Shown: positions 8,654 to 15,746 of the stretch, piece by piece
How positions within the stretch are numbered: position 1 is the stretch's first letter
Layout: every line of letters begins with the position of its first letter
Assembly: GCF_022511585.1 (NCBI RefSeq)
Contig: NZ_JAKWBN010000001.1
Location: forward strand, 106,269-170,268
Source: Shimazuella soli
GTDB lineage: Bacteria; Bacillota; Bacilli; Thermoactinomycetales; Thermoactinomycetaceae
Reading direction: 5' to 3'
DNA: 64,000 nt
Translations under genes and position numbers: made by a program
Notes under the pieces: model-generated
Seen by the model: only the letters and a program-made list of their open reading frames with translations
The model's database searches: none
Told to the model about the DNA's origin: nothing

Positions 8654-9541
8654 TTAATAGATAGAGATTTGTCCAATCTGATCACACTCCTCAGCAAACC
8701 AAACACTTCCATCCTGCGCAACTGTAATTCCATGCGGTTCTGCATTTGAGGTAGGAATAGGGTATTCGCTTATTTTCCCATCCAAAGTAATCCGTCCAAT
8801 TTTATTGCTGCCCCACTCGGTAAACCACAAATCATCTTGTAATCCAGCAGCGATAGCATGAGGTCGTGCATTTGCTGTAGGGAGAGGAAACTCTGTTATT
8901 TCACCATCTACTGTAATTTTCCCGATTTTATTCCCGTTAATCTCCACAAACCAAAGCGCCCCACCGGCTCCTGATGTAATGCCAACAGGACCAGCTTGAG
9001 CAGTTGGCAGAGGAAATTCCGCTATTTTTCCATTTGGGGTAATCCGCCCAATCTTGTTCCCTGCATTTTCGGTGAACCACATAGCTCCATCTGATCCAAG
9101 TGTCAAAAAGGAAGGATAGGAGTTAGGCGTTGGGATTTCAAACTCACTGATTTGCCCATCTGAAGTAATTTTTCCGATTTTATTTGCCAGCAACTCTGTA
9201 AACCAGATATCTCCATCTAATCCCTCGGCGATTCCATATGGTCCTGCATTTGCTGTGGGGAGAGAGTATTCCTGGATTTCTCCGTTGGTCTTGATTCTTC
9301 CTAGCTGATTCGCTTGATTTTCGCTAAACCAAATCTCTCCACTCGACGTAGCTGTGATGATCATTAAACCCGCATTTTGATTGGGGATAGCTATCTCCTC
9401 TATTTTCCCATTTTCATCCATTTTTCCAATTTGGTTTCCTTTGTTTGCCGTAAACCAAACATCACTATTTTTACCGATTGTCAGTCCATATGGTGCAGCG
9501 AAAGAAGAAGGTAAAGGTATTTCTTGAAAACGTATTTGCAT
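8654..9541 (-). CDS. vgb: virginiamycin B lyase
   Basis: The 295-residue protein has the length of Vgb lyases, which open the ring of type B streptogramins by an elimination reaction at the ester bond. It is a seven-bladed beta propeller, seen as repeats of the pattern DIWFTE..ANKIGKIT.DG.I.EF.LPT.NA at about 42-residue spacing. The start ATG follows GAGGAG. The stop of the upstream ABC-F gene is 15 bases away, so both are probably one transcript. Together they would protect against both streptogramin components. Confidence 0.93.
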   Translation of the reverse strand: MQIRFQEIPLPSSFAAPYGLTIGKNSDVWFTANKGNQIGKMDENGKIEEIAIPNQNAGLMIITATSSGEIWFSENQANQLGRIKTNGEIQEYSLPTANAGPYGIAEGLDGDIWFTELLANKIGKITSDGQISEFEIPTPNSYPSFLTLGSDGAMWFTENAGNKIGRITPNGKIAEFPLPTAQAGPVGITSGAGGALWFVEINGNKIGKITVDGEITEFPLPTANARPHAIAAGLQDDLWFTEWGSNKIGRITLDGKISEYPIPTSNAEPHGITVAQDGSVWFAEECDQIGQISIY

Positions 9542-9556
9542 ATGCTGTCCACTCCT

Positions 9557-11119
9557 CTATTGTTGTTTTAATTCGTTTCTTTGCTTGATAAGGGCAGTAA
9601 ATTGTTGTTCTAATTCTGTTGTAGGTGCAACACTTAGAAGACTTAACACTTCGGTTATTTTGGTTTCGATCAGCAGGCGTTCTTCTTCCCTTTTTACTGG
9701 TATTTGCTGTTTTCTTTGAAGCTCTTGATAGGAGCCAGCATATGCATGGATAGTTTGCTCCTTGATTTCTAATATATCTGTGGCTACGTTTTGGATAAAT
9801 TGTCGATCGTGTGAGACAAAAATAACCGTTCCTTCATAATGGGTTAGGAGGTGTTCCAAAGATTGGATGCTCTCCATATCGAGAAAGTTAGTAGGTTCAT
9901 CCATTACTAACACATTGATATCGCTCAAAAATATTTTCGCAAATGCTACTTTTACTTTTTCTCCACCGCTGAGTACTCCAACGTCTTTGAACACATCATG
10001 ACCCCGAAAGAGAAGACGTGCGAGTACGGTTCGGATCATTTCAGGGGAGTGAACTGCTGTAGCTTGTACATTTTCTAAGATTGCCTTTGATTCATCTAAA
10101 ATATCGATATGTTGACTGAAGTATCCAAACTTTACTCCAGTGCTGACATAGATATCATCGGATTTGGATTGCAGTCGCTTGATTAAAGTTGTCTTTCCAC
10201 TGCCATTTGCACCGATGATGGCTGTTTTCGACCCAGTTTGAATGGAAAAGGAAGCTTTTTCCCAAAGAACCTTTCCATCGACTGAGGCGGTAATATCTTT
10301 GGCTTGGATTACGGTTTTGTTCGGTAAAGTAGATTCGCTTGCTACGTTCATTTTGACAACAGGTAAGTTTTTTGGCTTTTCTATCTTTTCCAATTTACTA
10401 ATCCGGGTTTCGAGGGCTTCGATCGACTGATGAACGCCTTTTTGTTTGGTTCCTTTTTGCATCTTCCATAACCTAGATTCAGAGGTACCCATTCTCTTAG
10501 AAGGTGGTTTGATCATTTTTTCTGCTTTTTGCTTTTTTAGTAGAATGGCATGTTCCAGTTGTTTTTTCTTTTTTTGATATTGCTCGTATTCGAGGGCTTC
10601 TCTTTTTCGTTGTTGTTCTTTCCAAGTAGTGTACATATGGTAGTTGCCAGCAAAAACGGTGACGGTTTGGTTTTCGACTTCCCATATTTTGTTGCAAATG
10701 GTATCTAGAAAAGCTCGATCGTGAGAAATAATGATCATTGCACCTTTAAAGCGCAGCAATTTCTGTTCAAGTTGCCGGACGCTTTCTATATCTAAATTGC
10801 TAGTTGGCTCATCGGCAAACAAAATGTCAGGTGACTTCGCAAAGGCAGCTTGAATGGCGGCATTTGTCCTTTCTCCACCACTTTGATTGGACATGTTTCT
10901 CTGTATTTGGGGAATGAGACTGATCTTTGCACGGTTATGGATTTCCCCCTCATCGAACGACTCTGTTCCCATCAATATATTTAGTAAAGTCGTTTTCCCT
11001 GATCCATTTCGTCCGATCAATCCGATCCGATCCCCTTTGGCAATTCGGAGTTGATCGATCGAAAAGAGGAGTCGTTCTCCGATTGTTTTCTTTAAATGAT
11101 TTGCTTCTATCATTATCAT
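9557..11119 (-). CDS. ABC-F ribosome-protection ATPase (Vga/VmlR type)
   Basis: The 520-residue protein has two ABC ATPase domains and no membrane segments, as in ABC-F proteins that free ribosomes from bound antibiotic. Domain 1 has GRNGSGKTT (Walker A), SGGERT and DEPTSNLD. A long basic linker with coiled coil follows (about 165-255). Domain 2 has GANGSGKTT, LSGGEKVK and DEPTNFLD. I start it at ATG 11119, because GGGGG lies 7 bases upstream and the frame further upstream is the stem of a terminator. Its position before vgb suggests streptogramin A, lincosamide or pleuromutilin resistance. Confidence 0.88.
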   Translation of the reverse strand: MIMIEANHLKKTIGERLLFSIDQLRIAKGDRIGLIGRNGSGKTTLLNILMGTESFDEGEIHNRAKISLIPQIQRNMSNQSGGERTNAAIQAAFAKSPDILFADEPTSNLDIESVRQLEQKLLRFKGAMIIISHDRAFLDTICNKIWEVENQTVTVFAGNYHMYTTWKEQQRKREALEYEQYQKKKKQLEHAILLKKQKAEKMIKPPSKRMGTSESRLWKMQKGTKQKGVHQSIEALETRISKLEKIEKPKNLPVVKMNVASESTLPNKTVIQAKDITASVDGKVLWEKASFSIQTGSKTAIIGANGSGKTTLIKRLQSKSDDIYVSTGVKFGYFSQHIDILDESKAILENVQATAVHSPEMIRTVLARLLFRGHDVFKDVGVLSGGEKVKVAFAKIFLSDINVLVMDEPTNFLDMESIQSLEHLLTHYEGTVIFVSHDRQFIQNVATDILEIKEQTIHAYAGSYQELQRKQQIPVKREEERLLIETKITEVLSLLSVAPTTELEQQFTALIKQRNELKQQ

Positions 11120-11290
11120 AAAAAAACCCCCATCCATATTTTCTGGATAGAGGTTTAGGCGTAACAAAAGAACATATACTCCCAACGTACGAGAGCATAC
11201 TGATTTTGTTATATAGAAAAAGCCTATACCAATCCTATCCAGACAAAAATTTCATATTGAAATGTCTTTTAGAGATAGGATTAGTAGATC
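11120..11290 (-). promoter_or_regulatory. transcription attenuator in the ABC-F leader
   Basis: Two alternative structures are visible in the leader. The first pairs AATCCTATC with GGATAGGATT (11231-11282). The second pairs CCTCTATCCA with TGGATGGGGG (about 11127-11153) and is followed by seven T directly before the start codon: an intrinsic terminator. GGATAGG of the first structure can also pair with CCTCTATCC of the terminator, giving an antiterminator. Between the arms of the first stem a frame MKFLSG-stop (ATG near 11252) could be a leader peptide, though it lacks a good ribosome site. Stalling by antibiotic would then switch the gene on; this is inference from known ABC-F leaders. Confidence 0.7.
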
Positions 11291-11473
11291 ATTGGCTTTT
11301 GGTTCACCCTTTCAAATTACAATCGAACATAGGCTATCATAATATTTTTACTTATGCAAGTGTTTTTGAAAAATAGGTTCTTTTCATCTGTTTTGAGATA
11401 AATTAAGATGAGATTAAGTGGTCAAATCGAAAATGGCGACTTCCCCAAACATCACAGCTGAGAGGAAAATCAC

Positions 11474-12277
11474 ATGATTCGTCTGGTTGTTACCGATTTG
11501 GACGATACACTTCTGAACAAATACAAACTGATCGACCTGGATAATTTGAATGCCCTCCTAAAGCTTCGGCAGGCAGGTATTCAAGTTGCCTATGCCTCTG
11601 GCCGCAATGAGTACGAAGTGGATTTGGTGGTGAACACCGTCCCAGGTGTTTTCCATCGTATTTGTCAAAATGGTGCCTATGTCTCTGTAAATGGCAAAGA
11701 CCGCATTTTCGAAGAACACTTTGCTCCAGATTTGGCAAAGCAGATTTTCCGGATCGGTCAGGCATCTAAAATGCACTGTTTTATTGGTACAGCACAGGAA
11801 ATGTTCACGACAGAAGCAGAGGACAGCTTCCGTTATCCAGAGCATATGATTCCCAAGGGTCTAGTGCGCGATATCGCTGTTGAGCAGCGAATGGGGGTGG
11901 ATGTACATCCGAGCAAGTTTTGCTTCTTGGGTGAGAAGAAACACTTGCTTGAATTGCAGAAAGAGATGCTCCGCGAGTTCCGTGGCAAGGTTGATACCTT
12001 TATCTCGGGGTCAACCTATTTGGATGTGATGCCCACGGGTATTCATAAGGGAAATGGCATCCGTCACCTGGCAAAGCATCTTGGGATCGATCCCCGTTCT
12101 GAGGTAGCTTGTATGGGGGATTCTGAAAATGATGTCCCCATGTTCGAAGAGGTTTTTCTTAGCTTTGTGATGGGGGGTGCCAAACCACACGTTCGAGAAG
12201 CGGCAAAGCATGAAGTCTCTTCCTTCAGCGAAGCGGTTGACAGGGTACTGGCGCATAATGCGAGTCTGGCTTCGTAA
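11474..12277 (+). CDS. Cof-type HAD phosphatase
   Basis: The 267-residue protein has the Cof/YwpJ layout: DLDDTLL at the N-terminus with the nucleophile aspartate, ASGRN near residue 42, a large C2-type cap, and GDSENDVPMFE near residue 215. These enzymes remove phosphate from sugar phosphates, nucleotides or cofactors in the cytoplasm; the substrate cannot be deduced. The ATG has a GAGAGGA site. Some codons are more GC-rich than in the flanking ABC-F gene, but not to the level of the cassettes. Confidence 0.88.
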   Translation: MIRLVVTDLDDTLLNKYKLIDLDNLNALLKLRQAGIQVAYASGRNEYEVDLVVNTVPGVFHRICQNGAYVSVNGKDRIFEEHFAPDLAKQIFRIGQASKMHCFIGTAQEMFTTEAEDSFRYPEHMIPKGLVRDIAVEQRMGVDVHPSKFCFLGEKKHLLELQKEMLREFRGKVDTFISGSTYLDVMPTGIHKGNGIRHLAKHLGIDPRSEVACMGDSENDVPMFEEVFLSFVMGGAKPHVREAAKHEVSSFSEAVDRVLAHNASLAS

Positions 12278-12326
12278 AAGAGAAGAAAAAATGAGCTGGA
12301 CAGTTGGCATAATTCGCTGAAGGGAA

Positions 12327-12354
12327 GGGTCTGGTCTTTTACAAGATCAGACCC
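12327..12354. terminator. terminator of the Cof gene
   Basis: GGGTCTG and CAGACCC pair around a 14-base loop about 50 bases after the stop. The T tract that follows is broken (taaacatatttt), so strength is uncertain. Confidence 0.55.
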
Positions 12355-12407
12355 TAAACATATTTTCTAGCATGATATGATATTTAAAAATAAAACGGAA
12401 GACAAAA

Positions 12408-12470
12408 TAAAAAGCAGGGATAATCCAATATCCTTGCTTTCTCTTGCATCTATAGAAAAGTTAGAATTTG
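12408..12470. repeat. conserved 3-prime flank, copy A
   Basis: This block consists of an AT-rich hairpin (AAAGCAgGGATA with TATCCtTGCTTT) followed by the core TTGCATCTATAGAAAAGTTA and gaattt. The same order and nearly the same core recur at 13226 and 14102, each time beyond the 3-prime end of a minus-strand high-GC gene. It may be a terminator, a recombination site, or the remains of a duplicated target. Confidence 0.7.
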
Positions 12471-12475
12471 CTGGG

Positions 12476-12514
12476 GCACTGCTCTCCCGCTACAGATGTA
12501 GGGGAGAGCAGTGC
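12476..12514 (-). terminator. terminator hairpin of cassette A
   Basis: GCACTGCTCTCCC pairs with GGGGAGAGCAGTGC around a 12-base loop just beyond the stop of the gene at 12526. Confidence 0.75.
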
Positions 12515-12525
12515 CACCGCCCGTG

Positions 12526-12969
12526 TTACCGCTGGGAGTACGGGTGTGTGCCGCCGTACGAGTTGTTGTTGCCGCCGGCGGTGCTGCCGTCGTACGTGCC
12601 ACCGGTGTGGCCCATCGACTCGTTGGCCTCACGCTCCGCCTTCTCGTCGGCGATGCGCCGTGCTTCTGCTGCCTCCGCTTCCTTGTGCTTCTTCTCGTCC
12701 TGAAGCTGACGGTAGCAGACCCAGAGCGAGTAGGCGATGGCGGACAGAAGAGCTGCGGACACGACGCCCTCGACCACCATCACGACACCGGCCAGGGCGA
12801 ACTTGAATGCTGCCCAAGCGGCGACAGAGAGGCAGATCGTGGCGATGGGGAAGGCGATGGGGTTGGGGAAGTGCTTCTGGACCAGTCCCTTGTAGGACTC
12901 GGACCATGTCCAGCTCTTCTTCGCGAGCTTCAGCAGCTTCCGGACCCAGCCCTGCGGGTTTTCCTGCAT
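12526..12969 (-). CDS. high-GC cassette A: two-span membrane protein with charged tail
   Basis: The 147-residue product is not recognised. A basic N-terminus (about 1-36) is followed by two hydrophobic segments (about 39-62 and 66-86), a highly charged helical stretch rich in Glu, Ala, Lys and Arg (about 88-118), and a Gly/Ser/Asn/Tyr-rich tail. Codons end mainly in G or C. A longer frame reaches 13134, but the extra part is AT-rich; I start at the ATG at 12969 after GGAGGA. An extended -10 (TGATATGAT, near 13013-13021) sits at the composition boundary. The 386 bases from here to cassette B hold no other gene. Confidence 0.65.
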   Translation of the reverse strand: MQENPQGWVRKLLKLAKKSWTWSESYKGLVQKHFPNPIAFPIATICLSVAAWAAFKFALAGVVMVVEGVVSAALLSAIAYSLWVCYRQLQDEKKHKEAEAAEARRIADEKAEREANESMGHTGGTYDGSTAGGNNNSYGGTHPYSQR

Positions 12970-13012
12970 GAATCCTCCATTTGAACGGACGGTACTTACA
13001 CTTGCAGCTTTT

Positions 13013-13021
13013 ATCATATCA
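13013..13021 (-). promoter_or_regulatory. extended -10 promoter of cassette A
   Basis: TATGAT preceded by TGA on the minus strand lies at the junction between AT-rich host DNA and the GC-rich unit, about 45 bases before the start codon. No good -35 was seen, which an extended -10 can tolerate. Confidence 0.5.
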
Positions 13022-13225
13022 GAATCTTTTTCTTTTGACATTATTTCTATATTAAAAAAAATATTTAAGGGGAAATTCTTTCTTCTGTATCTTAGTTTTT
13101 CTACATCTACATAGAAGGATTCACTGATACACACAGTATCCTAGAGTTGAAGGTCATTCTGAGGATGCTTCTGAATCTGCGATCGCAAAAGGAGGAAGTA
13201 TCTTTAAAATCTTTATAGAAAAACG

Positions 13226-13290
13226 AAAAACAAGACTCCAATAGGAAAAGTCTTGTTTGTTGCATCTATAGAAAGATTAGAATTTAGCGG
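13226..13290. repeat. conserved 3-prime flank, copy B
   Basis: The hairpin AAACAAGACT/AGTCTTGTTT is followed by the core TTGCATCTATAGAAAGATTA, then gaatttagcgg. Compared with the copy at 14102 only a few bases differ over about 60. Confidence 0.75.
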
Positions 13291-13330
13291 TGGCCGGTCT
13301 CTCTCTGTGAAAACAGACGGAGACCGGCCA
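13291..13330 (-). terminator. terminator hairpin of cassette B
   Basis: TGGCCGGTCT pairs with AGACCGGCCA around the loop, just beyond the stop of cassette B. Confidence 0.75.
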
Positions 13331-13355
13331 CGTCCAACTGTTGGTGCTCTGTCGA

Positions 13356-13928
13356 TCAGACCTTTTCGACCTTGGGGATCCTGCGGCAGCGAGCCCACCT
13401 CACGATGACGACGGCGATGATCACATCGAGGCCGAAGAACAGCGCCAGGACGATCAGAGCCGCGAAGAACATCGTGCCGGTCTTCCATGCGAGGAGGAGG
13501 AGCACGGGGAGCAGGGCGATGAGTGCTCCGGTGTACTTCAGTACACTGTTGAGCTTGCCCAGCTTCTCACCGATCCACTCACCATTGAACAGGTACAGGA
13601 GTCCGGACACCAAAGATGTCGCAACCTGTACCCATCCAGGATAGAAGGGGACCGATCCCAGCATCCAAGCGATGCTGAGCTGCCTCAGATAGGAGAGCCG
13701 GTTCACCCCCTTGTGCCATGCCATGATGAACATGGCAAGCAGGATGGCGACGAGATAGACGACAGCGCTCTGGAGGGAGCGGACATCCAGCATCCCGGTC
13801 GAGGCGATGAGTGCCGGGTAGAGCCCGTAGACGATCCACCGCTTGTTGCCGGAGAGGACCAGGGACTCATCGTCGACCCTCTTCTCCAGTCGAAAGTCGA
13901 ACTGTTCCCTCGAAATCAGTCCAGACAT
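13356..13928 (-). CDS. high-GC cassette B: multispan membrane protein, paralogue of C
   Basis: This 190-residue membrane protein is related to the product of the next unit, sharing KGVNRLSYLRQLSIA in the middle and LNSVLKYTGAL near residue 125. About five or six hydrophobic segments are visible. The N-terminal 25 residues are charged (ISREQFDFRLEKRVDDE) and the tail is basic. I start at ATG 13928, which is shared in position with the paralogue. An upstream in-frame ATG lies inside the -10 element and is not in frame in the paralogue. Codons end mainly in G or C. Function unknown. Confidence 0.7.
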   Translation of the reverse strand: MSGLISREQFDFRLEKRVDDESLVLSGNKRWIVYGLYPALIASTGMLDVRSLQSAVVYLVAILLAMFIMAWHKGVNRLSYLRQLSIAWMLGSVPFYPGWVQVATSLVSGLLYLFNGEWIGEKLGKLNSVLKYTGALIALLPVLLLLAWKTGTMFFAALIVLALFFGLDVIIAVVIVRWARCRRIPKVEKV

Positions 13929-13995
13929 CGTGCTGGTTTCCTTTCGACTTGCCCTGCCTTTCAGCAGGTGTTGGACGGTTGTTACCTCCATTATA
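13929..13995 (-). promoter_or_regulatory. conserved 5-prime UTR and -10 of cassette B
   Basis: From TATAAT (13990-13995) to the start codon this leader is nearly identical to that of cassette C. It contains a small hairpin (CCTGC/GCAGG with loop TGAAAG) and the site GAAAGGAAA before the ATG. Confidence 0.65.
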
Positions 13996-14019
13996 CAAGG
14001 AATTACGACAAAAGGAAAA

Positions 14020-14049
14020 GTATGTTTTTTCTTTCATTTTCGCAGACTA
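14020..14049 (+). promoter_or_regulatory. orphan forespore-type promoter, copy of the SASP promoter
   Basis: GTATG and CAGACTA are separated by 18 bases, the spacing used by sigma-G/F promoters. About 30 of 34 surrounding bases match the promoter of the spore protein gene at 15372. On this strand no spore gene follows, so it looks like a leftover of a duplication or of a gene replaced by cassettes. Confidence 0.5.
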
Positions 14050-14101
14050 TGGTACGCTAGAAGTAAAAGTTGATTTTTTTATAATTTATATAGGAAAAGG
14101 A

Positions 14102-14164
14102 AAAACAAGACTCCAATGGGGAATCTTGTTTGTTGTATTTATAGAAAGGTTAGAATTTAGCGGC
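14102..14164. repeat. conserved 3-prime flank, copy C
   Basis: The hairpin AAACAAGA/TCTTGTTT is followed by the core TTGTATTTATAGAAAGGTTA and gaatttagcgg. It has the same order and distance to the GC-rich terminator as copies A and B. Confidence 0.75.
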
Positions 14165-14165
14165 G

Positions 14166-14202
14166 GCCGGTCTCCGTCTGTTTTCACAGATAGAGATCGA
14201 CC
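14166..14202 (-). terminator. terminator hairpin of cassette C
   Basis: GGCCGGTCTC and its imperfect partner GAGATCGACC form a stem after the stop of cassette C. The inner CGTCTG and CAGATAG add pairs. Confidence 0.6.
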
Positions 14203-14227
14203 CCGTCCAACTAGAGAGAGTTGCTGA

Positions 14228-14842
14228 TCAGCCCTCGTCGCCCTTGGACTTCCGCTGACGGAACCTAGTGACGATGGCGATGAGCTTGTCGAGGCTGTTG
14301 AGCAGTTCCGCGATGATCACATCGAGGCTGATGAACAGTATCGACAAGTACACGTCGATACAGTAGATCAGCGCTGCGATGAGAATTGCGAAGTACCCGA
14401 TGGTACTGGTCTCCCATGCGACGGCGAGAAGCATGGGGAGCAGCAGGACGAGTGCACCCATGTACTTCAGTACATAGTTGATTTCGCCCAGCAGCTCACT
14501 GAGCACCTCGCCACCGAGCAGGTACACGGTTACGACCGACAGGTAGACGGCAACCTGCGCCCACCCATGAAGGCACAAGATGACCAGCCACCCAGCACCC
14601 AAGGCGATGCTGAGCTGCCTCAAGTACGAGAGCCGGTTCACGCCCTTGAACAGGGCTATGACGGGCATGATGATCCATCCGATCGCGATCCAAAGGGAGG
14701 AGTTGGGGATCAGCACTCCCACCGCAGTCATGACTATCGGGATGATCCTGTAGAAGATCCTCCTTCTGAAATCAGAGAGGAGCTCCACTTCGACCCTATT
14801 CTCTATTTGAGAGTCGAACGTACGCCTGAATGCTTCAAGCAT
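14228..14842 (-). CDS. high-GC cassette C: multispan membrane protein, paralogue of B
   Basis: The 204-residue product shares KGVNRLSYLRQLSIA (about residues 66-80) and the NYVLKYMGALVLLLPMLL segment with cassette B. Around six hydrophobic segments are seen, followed by an extra helical segment and a basic tail (RFRQRKSKGDEG). The ATG at 14842 lies at the end of the same 68-base leader as in B. Codon use is G/C-ending throughout. It is flanked by an orphan spore promoter on one side and a shrunken insertion element on the other. Function unknown. Confidence 0.7.
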   Translation of the reverse strand: MLEAFRRTFDSQIENRVEVELLSDFRRRIFYRIIPIVMTAVGVLIPNSSLWIAIGWIIMPVIALFKGVNRLSYLRQLSIALGAGWLVILCLHGWAQVAVYLSVVTVYLLGGEVLSELLGEINYVLKYMGALVLLLPMLLAVAWETSTIGYFAILIAALIYCIDVYLSILFISLDVIIAELLNSLDKLIAIVTRFRQRKSKGDEG

Positions 14843-14910
14843 CGTGCTGGTTTCCCTTTCGACTTGACCTGCCTTTCAGCAGGTGTTGGACGGTTGTTAC
14901 CTTCATTATA
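14843..14910 (-). promoter_or_regulatory. conserved 5-prime UTR and -10 of cassette C
   Basis: TATAAT (14905-14910) and the leader with the perfect hairpin ACCTGC/GCAGGT match cassette B with only a few differences, one of them an extra G before the start codon. Confidence 0.65.
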
Positions 14911-14989
14911 GCATTACGAGCGTAGGGGTAGTGGGATGAAAGCGAGCATCAGATGAAGATACTTTTTTCCTCTCATAAGTCTGACTATT

Positions 14990-15297
14990 TTTTAAATACA
15001 CTTGATAAGAAGCGAACATATGATCTATAATATTCGCAAAATTATCCCATGCATAAAGCATTTTCTTACCGTCTTCGACCGACCAAAACACAAGCGACAC
15101 TGATTCACAAATCCATCGAATGGACATGCCCAGAATGTGGCGTTCACCATGATCGAGATATCAATGCAGCCAAAAACATATTGAAAGAAGGTAGAAGATT
15201 ACTTGCCGTGGGGCTCACGGTCTAAGCTTGGTAAACTTCCTTGGATAACCGAGGATTACCCAAGAATCCCACGGCTTTAGCCGTGCGGAGTTGTCAA
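14990..15297 (+). mobile_element. non-autonomous IS605-type element with deleted tnpB
   Basis: The unit holds an internally deleted tnpB (15049-15225), a possible left-end hairpin (GCGAA with TTCGC, 15012-15037) and a right-end hairpin CACGGC/GCCGTG (15270-15285) shortly before a TTGTCAA end. The right end of such elements also encodes the guide RNA scaffold used by TnpB nucleases. Exact ends are uncertain. Confidence 0.6.
15049..15225 (+). pseudogene. tnpB: tnpB with in-frame internal deletion (58 codons)
   Basis: The frame joins a TnpB N-terminus ([13 protein letters not shown], the first RuvC-like strand region) directly to a TnpB C-terminus with the zinc-finger half CPECG and [10 protein letters not shown], which carries the last catalytic aspartate. 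About 300 residues between them are missing, yet the frame is intact. The product cannot be an active nuclease. It might persist as part of a non-autonomous element that keeps its ends and guide RNA region. Confidence 0.75.
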
Positions 15298-15321
15298 ACA
15301 AATATTGCAAAGAATGAAACA

Positions 15322-15351
15322 GTATGTTTTCCTTTTCATTTTCACAGACTA
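15322..15351 (+). promoter_or_regulatory. sigma-G/F-type promoter of the SASP gene
   Basis: GTATG, 18 bases, then CAGACTA fits the forespore promoter pattern (GHATR and CATNHTA) with one mismatch, 20 bases before the start codon. Confidence 0.6.
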
Positions 15352-15371
15352 TTATAAGGAGGTGTATCGAA

Positions 15372-15647
15372 ATGTCTCGCCGAAGAAAGCGAAGGCCCTT
15401 AGTTGCCAGTTCTAGAAATCAGTTGGATCAGTTACAGACAAAATTACTCAGTGAAGACTTAGGTCGATCTTTTACAAGTAAAGACGAAGCAAAACTAGAA
15501 CTCGCCAAAGAATTAGGAGTGCCGTTAAAGCCTGGAAGTAACCGAGATTTGCGGTCCGAAGATGCAGGGAAAGTAGGAGGAGCAATGGGTGGACGGCTGG
15601 TAAAAGAGTTGGTTGCAATGTCGCTCAAATCCCTCCAAAAAAAATAA
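15372..15647 (+). CDS. alpha/beta-type small acid-soluble spore protein
   Basis: The 91-residue product carries the two SASP signatures: KLELAKELGVPL (matching the E-A-ELG motif where the germination protease cuts) and GGAMGGRLVKELVAMS (the DNA-binding second helix). These proteins coat spore DNA and protect it from UV and heat. The basic N-terminus (MSRRRKRRPL) is longer than in most members. The ATG follows AAGGAGGTG. A forespore-type promoter lies just upstream. It is monocistronic. Confidence 0.88.
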   Translation: MSRRRKRRPLVASSRNQLDQLQTKLLSEDLGRSFTSKDEAKLELAKELGVPLKPGSNRDLRSEDAGKVGGAMGGRLVKELVAMSLKSLQKK

Positions 15648-15746
15648 TCCGTATGAAAGCAATTTTAATTTTTTCTTAAAATCGGTTCTTCTTTGCAAAA
15701 ATCAGTATAATGGGGGTAGTATGGTTTTAAGGGAGGAATCAAAAAT

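Noticed and set aside
12408..14164. Calling the conserved flank a true integron attC site.
   Set aside because: No integron integrase is visible, and the typical attC end sequences are not present. The similarity is only one of layout.
12511..14911. Many long open frames on the plus strand across the high-GC units (12511-12984, 13341-14060, 14567-14911).
   Set aside because: They are shadows: GC-rich DNA lacks stop codons, and the minus-strand frames have ribosome sites, hydrophobic patterns, G/C third positions and paralogy.
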